From NCBI RefSeq assembly GCF_041435195.1, contig NZ_CP108106.1, positions 3,224,001 through 3,288,000 on the forward strand: a stretch of DNA of 64,000 nucleotides, in the 5' to 3' direction. Source of the stretch: Streptomyces sp. NBC_00224. GTDB lineage: Bacteria; Actinomycetota; Actinomycetes; Streptomycetales; Streptomycetaceae. The position numbers were made by a program, and so were the translations under genes. Within the stretch, counting starts at the first letter, position 1. Each line of letters opens with the position of its first letter. Below the pieces are notes generated by a model, which was not told the origin of the DNA, did no database searches, and saw only the letters and a program-made list of their open reading frames with translations. Positions 1 through 9,806 of the stretch are shown piece after piece.

Positions 1-120
1 AATCCGGCGCTGACCCTTCCCCAAGCTCTCGACTCCGCTCGAGCAGGGGAGACCCCAATCCGTAAAGCCGGAGCACCCCTACGGACATGACCGGCTCAGC
101 GGTCACCGGCAGACAAGCCG
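1..120 (+). promoter_or_regulatory. 3' part of a probable cobalamin riboswitch
   Basis: The window opens with AATCCGGCGCTGACCC and later has AATCCGTAAAGCCGGAGCACC. These resemble the AATCCGG(C)GCtGACCCGCAACCGTAA...GCCGGA core of streptomycete cobalamin riboswitches, here with an inserted hairpin around positions 27-45. The 5' half lies outside the window, so the fold cannot be completed. Its place directly upstream of an ECF uptake operon of cobalamin type supports the reading. The 3' limit is approximate. Confidence 0.45.
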
Positions 121-212
121 ATGACCGGCCCCGTCGAGGTACACGGAGCCGGAGCCGGCGTGCCCCCGCGCCCGCCTGTCGCCCGGCCCCCGCAGGAGAG
201 GCACCGCCCGCC

Positions 213-1466
213 ATGACCGTACGCCGCTGCGCCGCAGTGCTCGCCGCCACCGTCGTCCTGGGCGGCGCCGCCGCCCCGGCCGCCTTCGCCGACGGCACGG
301 CGCCGTCCTCCTCCCCCGCCTCGACCCTCCCGCAGGGGCTGTACGGGACGAAGGACCCCGCGTACGACGGCGTCTGGCGGCAGTCGCTCGCCCTGCTCGC
401 CCAGAGCACGGTCGGCGTGAAGCCCGCCGCGCAGGCGGTGACGTGGCTGACCGGGCAGCAGTGCGAGACCGGCGCGTTCGCCTCGTACCGCCTCGACGCC
501 ACCAAGCCGTGCGACGCGAAGACGATGCTCGACACCAACGCCACGGCCGCCGCCATCCAGGCCCTCGTGGCCCTCGGCGACCACACCGACGCCGTGAAGA
601 AGGGCGTCTCCTGGCTGAAGACCGTGCAGAACGACGACGGCGGCTGGGCCTACAACCCCGGCGCCAAGAGCGACGCCAACTCCACCTCCGTCGTGATAGG
701 CGCCCTCGCCGCCGCCGGTGAGAAGCCCGCCGACGCCAAGTCCGCCAAGGGCGGCAAGTCGCCGCTGGACGCGCTGCTCACGTTCGCCATGCCGTGCGAC
801 AGCACGCCGGGCTCGGGCGCGTTCACGTACCAGCCGGACCTCAAGACCGCGAAGCTGTACGCGAACGCCGACGCCAGCGCCGCCGCCGTGACCGCCTCGT
901 ACGGCAAGGGCCTCGCCGCCACCGCAGGGAACCCCGACGCCAAGGGCACCACCTGCGAGAAGGCGGCCACGCCGGAGCAGGCCGCGCACAACGGCGCCGC
1001 GTACCTGGCCAGGACCATGGCCAAGTCGGGCCACCTCAACTCCGCGATGCCGGGCGCCGAGAGCCAGCCCGACTACGGCAACACCGCCGACGCCGTCGTC
1101 GCCCTCGCCGCCGACGGCCAGGAGGCCCAGGCCAAGCAGTCCCTGCAGTGGCTGCAGAAGAACGCGTCCGGCTGGGCCAAGGAGAACGGCCCCGCCGCCT
1201 ACGCCCAGCTCCTCCTCGCCGCGAACGCCACCGGCGCCGACCCGAGGAACTTCGGTGGCGCGGACCTGGTGTCCCAGCTGAACGCGACGGGCCCGACCCC
1301 GGCGGGAACGCAGGCCGCCGACCAGAGCAAGCCGGCGGTCAAGTCCGACGAGAAGAAGGACGACTCCTCCGGTATGGCGGTGTGGTGGATCGTCGGCGTG
1401 TTCTTCGTGGCGAGCGTGGGCGTCGGCTTCCTGGTGAGCGCGCGCAAGAAGAACGCGCAGAAGTGA
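213..1466 (+). CDS. Secreted prenyltransferase/squalene-oxidase-repeat (alpha/alpha toroid) protein
   Basis: The 417-aa product has an N-terminal signal peptide (about residues 1-31, ending AAFADG), repeats of the alpha/alpha-toroid type including the motif DGGWAYNPGAKSDANSTS, and a C-terminal membrane anchor (WWIVGVFFVASVGVGFLV) followed by a basic tail. It is therefore probably displayed outside the membrane. The ATG at 213 was chosen over one at 87 because the signal peptide follows it directly and an AGGAG lies 12-15 nt upstream. The same toroid fold is used by animal intrinsic factor and transcobalamin. With an ECF transporter downstream it may present cobalamin or a precursor to the transporter; that role is inference. 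Its stop overlaps the next start by one base. Confidence 0.8.
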   Translation: MTVRRCAAVLAATVVLGGAAAPAAFADGTAPSSSPASTLPQGLYGTKDPAYDGVWRQSLALLAQSTVGVKPAAQAVTWLTGQQCETGAFASYRLDATKPCDAKTMLDTNATAAAIQALVALGDHTDAVKKGVSWLKTVQNDDGGWAYNPGAKSDANSTSVVIGALAAAGEKPADAKSAKGGKSPLDALLTFAMPCDSTPGSGAFTYQPDLKTAKLYANADASAAAVTASYGKGLAATAGNPDAKGTTCEKAATPEQAAHNGAAYLARTMAKSGHLNSAMPGAESQPDYGNTADAVVALAADGQEAQAKQSLQWLQKNASGWAKENGPAAYAQLLLAANATGADPRNFGGADLVSQLNATGPTPAGTQAADQSKPAVKSDEKKDDSSGMAVWWIVGVFFVASVGVGFLVSARKKNAQK

Positions 1467-2128
1467 TGCCCAGGCACCGCCTCTCGGCCGTGACCGGCCT
1501 CGCCCTCGCGCTGACGCTCGGCGCGGGGGCGGTGGCGGGGCCCGCCCAGGCGTCGGGGTACCGGTACTGGTCGTTCTGGGACCGCCAGGGCACGACGTGG
1601 ACGTACGCCACCCAGGGCCCGGCCACCGCGCACCCCTCGGACGGCGACGTCCAGGGCTTCCGCTTCGCGGTCAGCGCGGACTCCAAGGACGCGGCGACCC
1701 CGCGTTCGGCGCCGACGTTCACGGAGGTGTGCGCGTCGACGCCCGCGAAGCCGGGCCGCAAGCGGGTCGCCCTGGCCCTCGACTTCGGCACCCCGCAGGA
1801 CGCCCCGGGCGGCGAGACGCCCCCGGCGGCTCGTACGGCGTGCGCGCAGGTCCCCGAGGACGCGACGACGGCGGACGCCCTGGCCTCGGTGGCCAAGCCG
1901 CTCCGCTACAACAGCGCGGCCCTGCTCTGCGCGATCGCGGGCTACCCGCACACGGGCTGCGGCGAGCAGGTGTCGGGCAGGACGGATACCTCGAAGCCCG
2001 CCGAGCAGTCGGCCGAGCCGAAGAAGACGTCCGACTCCGGCCCGTCCCTGGGCCTGCTGGCAGGCATCGCGGCGATCGTGGCGCTGGCCGCGGCAGCGAT
2101 CTGGCAATCCCGCCGCCGTCGCGACTGA
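1466..2128 (+). CDS. SCO2322-like secreted, membrane-anchored protein
   Basis: The 220-aa protein has a signal peptide (MPRHRLSAVTGLALALTLG..., cleavage near AQASG), an extracytoplasmic domain containing YRYWSFWDRQG, a proline/lysine linker and a C-terminal transmembrane helix followed by QSRRRRD. It matches in layout the SCO2322-type protein found in streptomycete ECF cobalamin operons. No enzymatic motif is visible. The start overlaps the preceding stop (TGATG), which implies translational coupling. Together with the toroid protein it probably forms an exposed, anchored accessory to the transporter encoded downstream; this is inferred from gene order only. Confidence 0.75.
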   Translation: MPRHRLSAVTGLALALTLGAGAVAGPAQASGYRYWSFWDRQGTTWTYATQGPATAHPSDGDVQGFRFAVSADSKDAATPRSAPTFTEVCASTPAKPGRKRVALALDFGTPQDAPGGETPPAARTACAQVPEDATTADALASVAKPLRYNSAALLCAIAGYPHTGCGEQVSGRTDTSKPAEQSAEPKKTSDSGPSLGLLAGIAAIVALAAAAIWQSRRRRD

Positions 2129-2140
2129 CGCGACGATCAG

Positions 2141-3496
2141 ATGCCCACGAACGAGGACAACCGGCAGCCGCAGACGCAGTCCCCCGCCACGGGCGGCACT
2201 CCCACCCATCCTCCGCAGCCGCCGACGGCGAATGCGCCCCGCAAGAGGACCCGCACCGGCGAACCCACTGTCACGGGCGGAGCGGGTTGGTACGCCAACC
2301 CGGCCGAAGGCCGGGTGCACGCCCACGGCCCGCGGTCGACGGCAGGCGCGCCCCGCCCCCGCCCCCGAACCCGCACGCCCGGCGCAGCCGCCCGCACCCC
2401 CTACGCCACCCGGTCCAACGCCCTGCACCCAGGCGCCTGGTGGCTCTGGGCCATAGGTCTCGCCACGGCCGCCTCCCGCACCACCAACCCCCTCCTCCTC
2501 GCCCTCCTCGTCGGCGTCGCCGGCTACGTCGTCGCCGCGCGCAGGACCGACGCCCCCTGGGCCCGCTCGTACACCGCCTTCGTCAAGCTCGGCCTCGCCG
2601 TCGTCGCCATCCGTCTCGTCTTCAACGTCGCCCTCGGCTCGCCGATCCCCGGCACCCACACCCTCCTCACGCTCCCCGAGGCCCCCCTCCCGGAGTGGGC
2701 GAAGGGCATCCGTATCGGCGGCCGCGTCACCGCCGAGGGCATGCTGTTCGCGCTGTACGACGGCGCCCGCCTCGCCACGCTCCTCATCTGCGTCGGCGCC
2801 GCGAACGCCCTCGCCAACCCGGCCCGCCTCCTCAAGGCCCTCCCGGGCGCCCTGTACGAGGCGGGCGTGGCCGTCGTCGTCGCGATGACGTTCGCGCCGA
2901 ACATGGTCGCCGACGTCGCCCGCCTGCGTACCGTCCGCCGTCTGCGCGGCCGCCCCACCGGCGGCATCAAGGCGATCCTCCAGATCGGCCTGCCGGTCCT
3001 GGAAGGCGCCCTGGAACGCTCGGTCGCCGTCGCCGCCTCGATGGACGCCCGTGGCTACGGCCGCACCGCGCACGTACCGCCCGCCGTCCGCCACATCACC
3101 ACCGTCCTCACCCTCGGCGGTCTCCTCGGCGTCTGCGCCGGTACGTACGGACTCCTCGCCGCCGAAGGCGCCCGCTACGGCCTGCCCGTCCTGCTCACCG
3201 GCCTCGCCGCCGCCCTCGCGGGCCTGCGCCTGGGCGGCCGCCGCTCGGTCCGCACCCGTTACCGCCCCGACCGCTGGGGCGCCCGCGCCTGGCTGGTGGC
3301 CGGTTCCGGCGCGGCGGTGGCGGCCGCGATGATCTGGGCGGGTACGTACGCACCGGACGCCCTGCACCCGGGCGTGGTCCCGCTCACCGCCCCCACGCTC
3401 CCCCTCTGGCCCGCCCTCGCCACCCTCCTCGGCCTGCTCCCGGCCTTCGTGACCCCCGCGCCCCAGGCCCCCCAGGCCCCCCAGGAGTCAAAATGA
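2141..3496 (+). CDS. ECF transporter transmembrane component T (CbiQ-like)
   Basis: The 451-aa product has a long Pro/Arg-rich cytoplasmic N-terminus (about 90 residues) and then a CbiQ/EcfT-type membrane domain with several hydrophobic helices. The conserved coupling-helix motif is visible as RSVAVAASMDARGYGR (near residues 290-305), the ARG signature that contacts the ATPases. EcfT proteins link the ATPase pair to the substrate-binding S component. Its last codons overlap the ATPase start (ATGA). The N-terminal extension is longer than in typical EcfT and its role is unknown. Confidence 0.88.
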   Translation: MPTNEDNRQPQTQSPATGGTPTHPPQPPTANAPRKRTRTGEPTVTGGAGWYANPAEGRVHAHGPRSTAGAPRPRPRTRTPGAAARTPYATRSNALHPGAWWLWAIGLATAASRTTNPLLLALLVGVAGYVVAARRTDAPWARSYTAFVKLGLAVVAIRLVFNVALGSPIPGTHTLLTLPEAPLPEWAKGIRIGGRVTAEGMLFALYDGARLATLLICVGAANALANPARLLKALPGALYEAGVAVVVAMTFAPNMVADVARLRTVRRLRGRPTGGIKAILQIGLPVLEGALERSVAVAASMDARGYGRTAHVPPAVRHITTVLTLGGLLGVCAGTYGLLAAEGARYGLPVLLTGLAAALAGLRLGGRRSVRTRYRPDRWGARAWLVAGSGAAVAAAMIWAGTYAPDALHPGVVPLTAPTLPLWPALATLLGLLPAFVTPAPQAPQAPQESK

Positions 3497-5196
3497 TCCA
3501 CTTCGAAGAGGTGTCGGTCACCTACGAGGGCCACGCCACCCCCACGATCCAACAGGTCCAACTCACCGTCCCCGAGGGCGAGTTGGTCCTCCTCGTCGGC
3601 CCCTCCGGAGTCGGCAAGTCGACGCTCCTCGGTACGGTCTCGGGCCTGGTCCCCCACTTCACCGGCGGCACCCTGCGCGGCCGCGTGACGGTCGACGGCC
3701 GTGACACCCGTACCCACAAGCCGCGCGAACTCGCCGACCTGGTCGGCACGGTGGGCCAGGACCCGCTCGCCCACTTCGTCACCGACACGGTCGAGGACGA
3801 GCTGGCGTACGGCATGGAGTCGCTGGGCCTCGCCCCGCACGTGATGCGGCGCCGAGTCGAGGAGACCCTCGACCTGCTGGGCCTCGCCGACCTCCGCGAC
3901 CGCCCGATCGCCACGCTCTCCGGCGGCCAGCAGCAGCGCGTGGCGATCGGCTCGGTCCTGACGCCGCACCCCAAGGTCCTGGTCCTGGACGAGCCGACGT
4001 CGGCGCTCGACCCGGCGGCGGCGGAGGAGGTCCTGTCCGTACTGCAACGGCTGGTCCACGACCTCGGCACGACGGTACTGATGGCGGAGCACCGCCTGGA
4101 GCGCGTGATCCAGTACGCCGACCGCGTCCTCCTGCTCCCGTCCCCGTCCACACCCCCGGTCCTTGGCACCCCCGCGGAAATCATGGCAATCTCCCCGGTC
4201 CACCCCCCGGTGGTAACCCTGGGCCGCCTGGCGGGCTGGGACCCCCTCCCCCTATCGGTACGAGACGCCCGCCGCCGAGCAACCGACCTCCGCAGCCGCC
4301 TGGCAAGCAAGGGGCCGCAGCCGCCGACGGCGCCCCACGAGGAGACCCGCACCAGCGAACCCACCCGCCCCGCACCGGAAATCACCAGCCGCCTCCGCGC
4401 AGCGCTCCGCCGACGCCGAGGCACCAAGGCAACCCCCGCCACGACGGCAACCGCAACCGTCACAGGACTCGGCGTACGCCGAGCCCGCATCGACGCCCTC
4501 CGCCACATCACCCTCACCGTCACCCCCGGCGAAACCCTCGCCCTCATGGGGCGGAACGGCGCCGGCAAGTCCACCCTCCTCAACACCCTCGTCGGCATGA
4601 TCGAGCCCACCACCGGCACGGTGACCGTCAACGGCCGCACCCCGCACCGCACACCCCCGCGCGAGCTGATCCGCGAGGTCGGCCTCGTACCGCAGGAGCC
4701 GCGCGACCTGCTGTACGCGGACACGGTCGAGGCCGAATGCGCGGCGGCCGACGCGGACGCCGAGGCGACCCCCGGCACCTGCCGCGACCTCGTCTCCGCC
4801 CTGCTGCCCGGTGTCCCCGACGACACCCACCCCCGCGACCTCTCCGAGGGCCAGCGCCTCGCCCTCGCGCTGGCGATCGTGCTGACCGGCCGCCCCCCGC
4901 TGCTCCTCCTGGACGAGCCGACCCGAGGTCTGGACTACGCCGCGAAGGCCCGCCTCGCGGACATCCTGCGAGACCTCGCCGCCGAGGGCCACGCGATCGT
5001 CCTGGCCACCCACGACGTGGAGCTGGCCGCCGAGATCGCCCACCGGGTGGTGATCCTGGCCGACGGAGAGGTGGTCGCGGACGGCCCGACGGCCGACGTG
5101 GTCGTCTCCTCGCCCTCCTACGCCCCCCAGGTCTCCAAGATCCTGGCCCCGGACCCGTGGCTCACGGTCACCCAGGTACGCGAGGCCCTGGCATGA
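3493..5196 (+). CDS. ECF transporter ATP-binding protein, fused A1-A2
   Basis: The 567-aa protein carries two complete ABC ATPase domains. The first has Walker A GPSGVGKST (near residue 36), signature LSGGQQQR and Walker B VLVLDEPTSALD. The second, after a Pro/Arg linker of about 60 residues, has Walker A GRNGAGKST, a degenerate signature LSEGQRLAL and Walker B LLLLDEPTRGLD. It supplies the energy for the ECF transporter encoded by its neighbours. It overlaps the T gene by 4 nt upstream and the S gene by 4 nt downstream. The ATG at 3493 is set by this overlap. Confidence 0.93.
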   Translation: MIHFEEVSVTYEGHATPTIQQVQLTVPEGELVLLVGPSGVGKSTLLGTVSGLVPHFTGGTLRGRVTVDGRDTRTHKPRELADLVGTVGQDPLAHFVTDTVEDELAYGMESLGLAPHVMRRRVEETLDLLGLADLRDRPIATLSGGQQQRVAIGSVLTPHPKVLVLDEPTSALDPAAAEEVLSVLQRLVHDLGTTVLMAEHRLERVIQYADRVLLLPSPSTPPVLGTPAEIMAISPVHPPVVTLGRLAGWDPLPLSVRDARRRATDLRSRLASKGPQPPTAPHEETRTSEPTRPAPEITSRLRAALRRRRGTKATPATTATATVTGLGVRRARIDALRHITLTVTPGETLALMGRNGAGKSTLLNTLVGMIEPTTGTVTVNGRTPHRTPPRELIREVGLVPQEPRDLLYADTVEAECAAADADAEATPGTCRDLVSALLPGVPDDTHPRDLSEGQRLALALAIVLTGRPPLLLLDEPTRGLDYAAKARLADILRDLAAEGHAIVLATHDVELAAEIAHRVVILADGEVVADGPTADVVVSSPSYAPQVSKILAPDPWLTVTQVREALA

Positions 5197-6068
5197 CGGC
5201 ACCCCTGCAACAGAGCGACCGCCAGGTCAGAGCCGTCCACCTCGGCCCACGCGGGGTCGTCGCCCTCGCCCTCGTCACCCTCGTCGGCGTCGCCGCTTTC
5301 GGCTGGCCCCTTCTCGCGGACGAGGATTCCGGGCTCGCCCACTCCCAGGACGCCCCCTGGCTCTTCGCCGCGCTCCTGCCCCTCCTCGTCGGTGTGGTCG
5401 TCGCCACCATCGCGGACGAGGACGACGGCATGGACGCCAAGGCCGTCGCCATGCTCGGCGTCCTCGCGGCGGTCGGCGCCGCCCTGCGCCCGCTGGGTGC
5501 GGGCACGGCCGGTCTGGAGCCGATGTTCTTCCTGATGGTGCTGAGCGGCCGCGTCCTGGGCCCGGGCTTCGGCTTTGTGCTCGGCTCGGTCACGATGTTC
5601 GCGTCCGCCCTGCTCACGGGGGGTGTCGGCCCCTGGATGCCGTTCCAGATGCTGGCGATGGGCTGGTTCACCATGGGCGCCGGGCTGCTCCCGGGCCGAC
5701 ACCGCCTCCGGGGCCGGGGCGAGCTGGCGATGCTCGCGCTGTACGGCTTCGCGGCGTCCTTCGCGTACGGCACGATCATGAACCTCCAGGGCTGGACGTA
5801 CATCGGCGGTATGTCGTCCGGCATCTCCTTCCACCCGGGCGACCCGCTGGGCGAGAACCTGCTGCGCTTCGCCGCGTACTGCGCGACCACCTCGCTGGGC
5901 TGGGACCTGGGCCGGGCGGTGCTCACGACGGTCCTGACGTTCACGCTCGGCTCGACCGTACTGAAGGCACTGCGCCGGGCCACCCGGCGTGCCGCCTTCG
6001 AGGCCCAGGTCACATTCGACGGGTCCCCCTCGGAGGCCCAGGTCACATCCGGGCGGCCGCCGGGGTGA
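5193..6068 (+). CDS. ECF transporter substrate-binding S component
   Basis: The 291-aa integral membrane protein has about six or seven hydrophobic segments and follows the ATPase by an ATGA overlap. S components bind the vitamin and toggle in the membrane. The segment AVGAALRPLGAGTAGLEPMF and later PFQMLAMGWFTMGAGLLPGR resemble the actinobacterial S components grouped with cobalamin or cobalamin-precursor uptake. Substrate assignment rests on the upstream riboswitch-like sequence and the toroid gene, so cobalamin is likely but not shown. This is the last gene of the operon. Confidence 0.85.
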   Translation: MTAPLQQSDRQVRAVHLGPRGVVALALVTLVGVAAFGWPLLADEDSGLAHSQDAPWLFAALLPLLVGVVVATIADEDDGMDAKAVAMLGVLAAVGAALRPLGAGTAGLEPMFFLMVLSGRVLGPGFGFVLGSVTMFASALLTGGVGPWMPFQMLAMGWFTMGAGLLPGRHRLRGRGELAMLALYGFAASFAYGTIMNLQGWTYIGGMSSGISFHPGDPLGENLLRFAAYCATTSLGWDLGRAVLTTVLTFTLGSTVLKALRRATRRAAFEAQVTFDGSPSEAQVTSGRPPG

Positions 6069-6382
6069 GGCCCCCCACAGGACCTACGTCACATACGACC
6101 CGGAATAGTTGCTTTATACGGGCTAGATAAAGCCACAAATAACCCTTCCGACCAGCCGTTTCTCCGGCACCCCCCACCCGGGCCGTTCCGCCCCGGATGC
6201 GAGGACCACTAGTAACAGGGGTCGTTGCACCGGCCCCTCGGGGTCGCTAAAACTGGTGCAGTCGCCGGGCACCGCCTGGCCCGTCACCCGGGCCGCGGAA
6301 GCCCACGCAGGACGAAGAAACCCTCGCTCCTCCCGGGAGCTCATGTGGCTCTCCGGAGCTGCCACCTGCTCCGCGACAGCCC
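6069..6382. promoter_or_regulatory. Intergenic region with an AT-rich inverted repeat
   Basis: This 314-bp gap between the ECF operon and a secreted-protein gene contains an AT-rich patch with a perfect 7-bp inverted repeat, GCTTTAT...ATAAAGC at 6111-6133, which could be an operator or part of a promoter. The following GC-rich 130 bp can form several hairpins and would be an unusually long leader. No known riboswitch was identified with confidence. Confidence 0.35.
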
Positions 6383-6808
6383 ATGTCCCCGAAGTTAGGT
6401 GTCTCTGTGTCGTTCGCCGCCCGTCTCGCCGCCCGCAAGAAGTCGATCGCCGCCGGTGCTGCCACGCTGCTCGCCGCCGCCGGTATCGCGGTGGCCGCCG
6501 TTCCCGCCCAGGCCGCCCCCATGGGCGCCCAGGACGTGGCGAAGAAGATGATCCCCAGCGCCGCCCAGTTCCAGTGCTTCAGCAACATCGTCAACCACGA
6601 GTCCGGCTGGAACATCCACGCCTCGAACCCGTCCAGCGGTGCGTACGGCCTGGTCCAGGCGCTGCCCGGCTCCAAGATGGCCACCAAGGGCTCCGACTGG
6701 CAGACCAACCCGGCCACCCAGATCGCGTGGGGCCTGGACTACATGAAGTCGCGCTACGGCAGCCCGTGTGGCGCCTGGAACTTCTGGCAGCAGAACAGCT
6801 GGTACTGA
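6383..6808 (+). CDS. Small secreted lytic-transglycosylase-like protein
   Basis: The 141-aa product has a signal peptide ending AQAAP (about residue 45) and a short lysozyme-like domain with FSNIVNHESGWNIHASNPSSGAYGLVQALPG. The E in NHESGW fits the catalytic glutamate of SLT-type transglycosylases. It ends at NFWQQNSWY, the usual C-terminus of streptomycete members. It should cleave peptidoglycan outside the cell. The ATG at 6383 has no clear ribosome-binding site and is followed by a TTA codon (6395-6397). A GTG at 6407 preceded by AGGTG is a good alternative start that would avoid the TTA. A strong terminator follows. Confidence 0.85.
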   Translation: MSPKLGVSVSFAARLAARKKSIAAGAATLLAAAGIAVAAVPAQAAPMGAQDVAKKMIPSAAQFQCFSNIVNHESGWNIHASNPSSGAYGLVQALPGSKMATKGSDWQTNPATQIAWGLDYMKSRYGSPCGAWNFWQQNSWY

Positions 6809-6833
6809 GCCACCAGCTGAGCACGAGCAATGC

Positions 6834-6870
6834 GAAGCTCCCCGGTAGGAACGCCTACCGAGGGAGCTTC
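6834..6870 (+). terminator. Stem-loop terminator
   Basis: GAAGCTCCC-CGGTAGG pairs with CCTACCGAGGGAGCTTC around an AACG loop, with a single bulged base. It lies 25 bp after the secreted transglycosylase gene and before the convergent thiolase gene. Confidence 0.8.
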
Positions 6871-6879
6871 TCCCTTATG

Positions 6880-8297
<1,418 letters not shown>

Positions 8298-8353
8298 CTT
8301 TCAGTCAAATTCTGATGGGCCGTCAGACAAGTGCCGTCGAGATGGAGTTGCCG

Positions 8354-9595
8354 ATGCGCTGCCCCCACCTGCCCGAGGGGTTCGACTTCACCGACCCCGA
8401 CCTGCTCCAGGACCGCGTCCCGTACCCGGAGTTCGCCGAGGCGCGGCAGACCGCCCCGGTCTTCTGGTGCCCGCAGCCGCACGGCCTCGCCGGCTTCGGC
8501 GACGACGGCTACTGGGTGGTGACCCGGCACGCCGATGTCAAGTACGTCTCCACGCACCCGGAGCTGTTCTCCTCCACCACCAACACCGCCGTCATCCGCT
8601 TCAACCAGAACATCACCCGCGACCAGATCGAGGTCCAGCGGCTGATCATGCTGAACATGGACCCGCCGGAGCACACCCGGGTCCGCCAGATCGTCCAGCG
8701 CGGCTTCACCCCGCGCGCGATCCGCTCCCTCGAAGGCGCCCTGCGCGACCGCGCCCGCCGGATAGTCGACACGGCCCTCGCGGCCTCCGAGGGCCACGAC
8801 TCCTTCGACTTCGTCACCAACATCGCGGTGGAGCTGCCGCTCCAGGCGATCGCGGAACTCATCGGCGTACCGCAGGAGGACCGCGCGAAGATCTTCGACT
8901 GGTCCAACAAGATGGCGGCGTACGACGATCCCGAGTACGCCATCACCGAGGAGATCGGCGCCGAGGCCGCCATGGAGATCGTGTCGTACGCGATGAACCT
9001 CGCGGCGGCGCGCAAGGAGTGCCCGGCGAAGGACATCGTGTCGACGCTGGTCGCGGCGGAGGGCGAAGGGAACCTGCTGGCCGACGAGTTCGGCTTCTTC
9101 GTCATCCTGCTCGCGGTGGCGGGCAACGAGACGACCCGCAACGCGATCAGCCACGGCATGCACGCGTTCCTCACCCACCGCGACCAGTGGGAGCTCTACA
9201 AGCGCGAGCGCCCCGAGACGGCGGTGGAGGAGATCGTGCGCTGGGCGACGCCGGTGGTGTCCTTCCAGCGTACGGCGACGCAGGACACGGAGCTGGGCGG
9301 CCAGAAGATCAAGGCGGGCGACCGGGTCGGCCTGTTCTACTCGTCGGCCAACAACGATCCCGAACTCTTCGACGAGCCCGAGAAGTTCGACATCCTCCGC
9401 GACCCGAACCCGCACCTCGGCTTCGGCGGCGGAGGCCCGCACTTCTGCCTCGGCAAGTCGCTCGCGGTCCTCGAAATCAACCTGATCTTCAACGCGATAG
9501 CCGACGCCCTGCCGAACCTGACGCTGGCGGGCGACCCGCGCCGCCTGCGTTCGGCATGGCTGAACGGCATCAAGGAGTTGCAGGTCAGCCCGTGA
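8354..9595 (+). CDS. Cytochrome P450, CYP125-like steroid C26/C27 hydroxylase
   Basis: The 413-aa P450 has the I-helix motif AVAGNETTRNA, the K-helix EEIVRW, and the haem-binding FGGGGPHFCLGKS with the cysteine ligand. The N-terminus MRCPHLPEGFDFTDPDLL is characteristic of CYP125-type enzymes, which oxidise the terminal methyl of the cholesterol side chain. The ATG at 8354 was preferred over those at 8315 and 8342 because GGAG lies six bases upstream. Ferredoxin and reductase partners are not encoded nearby. Regulation by a KstR-type repressor is suggested by the two boxes upstream. Confidence 0.88.
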   Translation: MRCPHLPEGFDFTDPDLLQDRVPYPEFAEARQTAPVFWCPQPHGLAGFGDDGYWVVTRHADVKYVSTHPELFSSTTNTAVIRFNQNITRDQIEVQRLIMLNMDPPEHTRVRQIVQRGFTPRAIRSLEGALRDRARRIVDTALAASEGHDSFDFVTNIAVELPLQAIAELIGVPQEDRAKIFDWSNKMAAYDDPEYAITEEIGAEAAMEIVSYAMNLAAARKECPAKDIVSTLVAAEGEGNLLADEFGFFVILLAVAGNETTRNAISHGMHAFLTHRDQWELYKRERPETAVEEIVRWATPVVSFQRTATQDTELGGQKIKAGDRVGLFYSSANNDPELFDEPEKFDILRDPNPHLGFGGGGPHFCLGKSLAVLEINLIFNAIADALPNLTLAGDPRRLRSAWLNGIKELQVSP

Positions 9596-9607
9596 GCTCG
9601 CGAGCTC
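9594..9607. other. Perfect 14-bp palindrome at the P450 3' end
   Basis: GAGCTCGCGAGCTC overlaps the P450 stop codon and lies 8 bp from the end of the convergent DUF397 gene. It may help terminate transcription from both sides, but it has no loop or T-run. Confidence 0.4.
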
Positions 9608-9614
9608 GTGACCC

Positions 9615-9806
9615 CTACAGCTGCCGTACGAAGTCGCTGAAGGCGGCGGGGTCGAAGCGGATGGCGGGGCCGTGGGGGTTCTTGGAGTCGCGAACGGCGA
9701 CGGTGTGAGGGAGGGCGGCGAGCTCTACGCAGTCGCCGCCCTGGTCACCGCTGTAACTCGACTTACGCCACCGAGCGTCGGCCAGCTCAGAGTTTCTGCT
9801 CCCCAT
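9615..9806 (-). CDS. DUF397 domain protein
   Basis: The 63-aa protein has the typical DUF397 pattern: WRKSSYSGDQGGDCVELA, VAVRDSKNPHGPAIRF, then FSDFVRQL. DUF397 proteins are the small partners of XRE regulators in streptomycetes and are thought to act with them in regulatory or toxin/antitoxin-like modules. The start lies within the 3' end of the XRE gene (20-bp overlap), so the two are coupled. Confidence 0.9.
   Translation of the reverse strand: MGSRNSELADARWRKSSYSGDQGGDCVELAALPHTVAVRDSKNPHGPAIRFDPAAFSDFVRQL

Noticed and set aside
1199..3367. A 722-codon open frame on the minus strand across the ECF genes
   Set aside because: High-G+C DNA keeps antisense frames open. The product is low-complexity Gly/Arg/Ala sequence and the plus strand encodes recognisable proteins.
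6235..6345. Structured leader or c-di-AMP riboswitch before the transglycosylase-like gene
   Set aside because: Hairpins and GGTCGCTAAAAC are suggestive, but the conserved core elements of the ydaO RNA could not be found, so no riboswitch was called.
8315..8353. Earlier ATG starts (8315, 8342) for the P450
   Set aside because: Neither has a ribosome-binding site, while ATG 8354 has GGAG at the right distance and begins the conserved MRCPHLPEGF.
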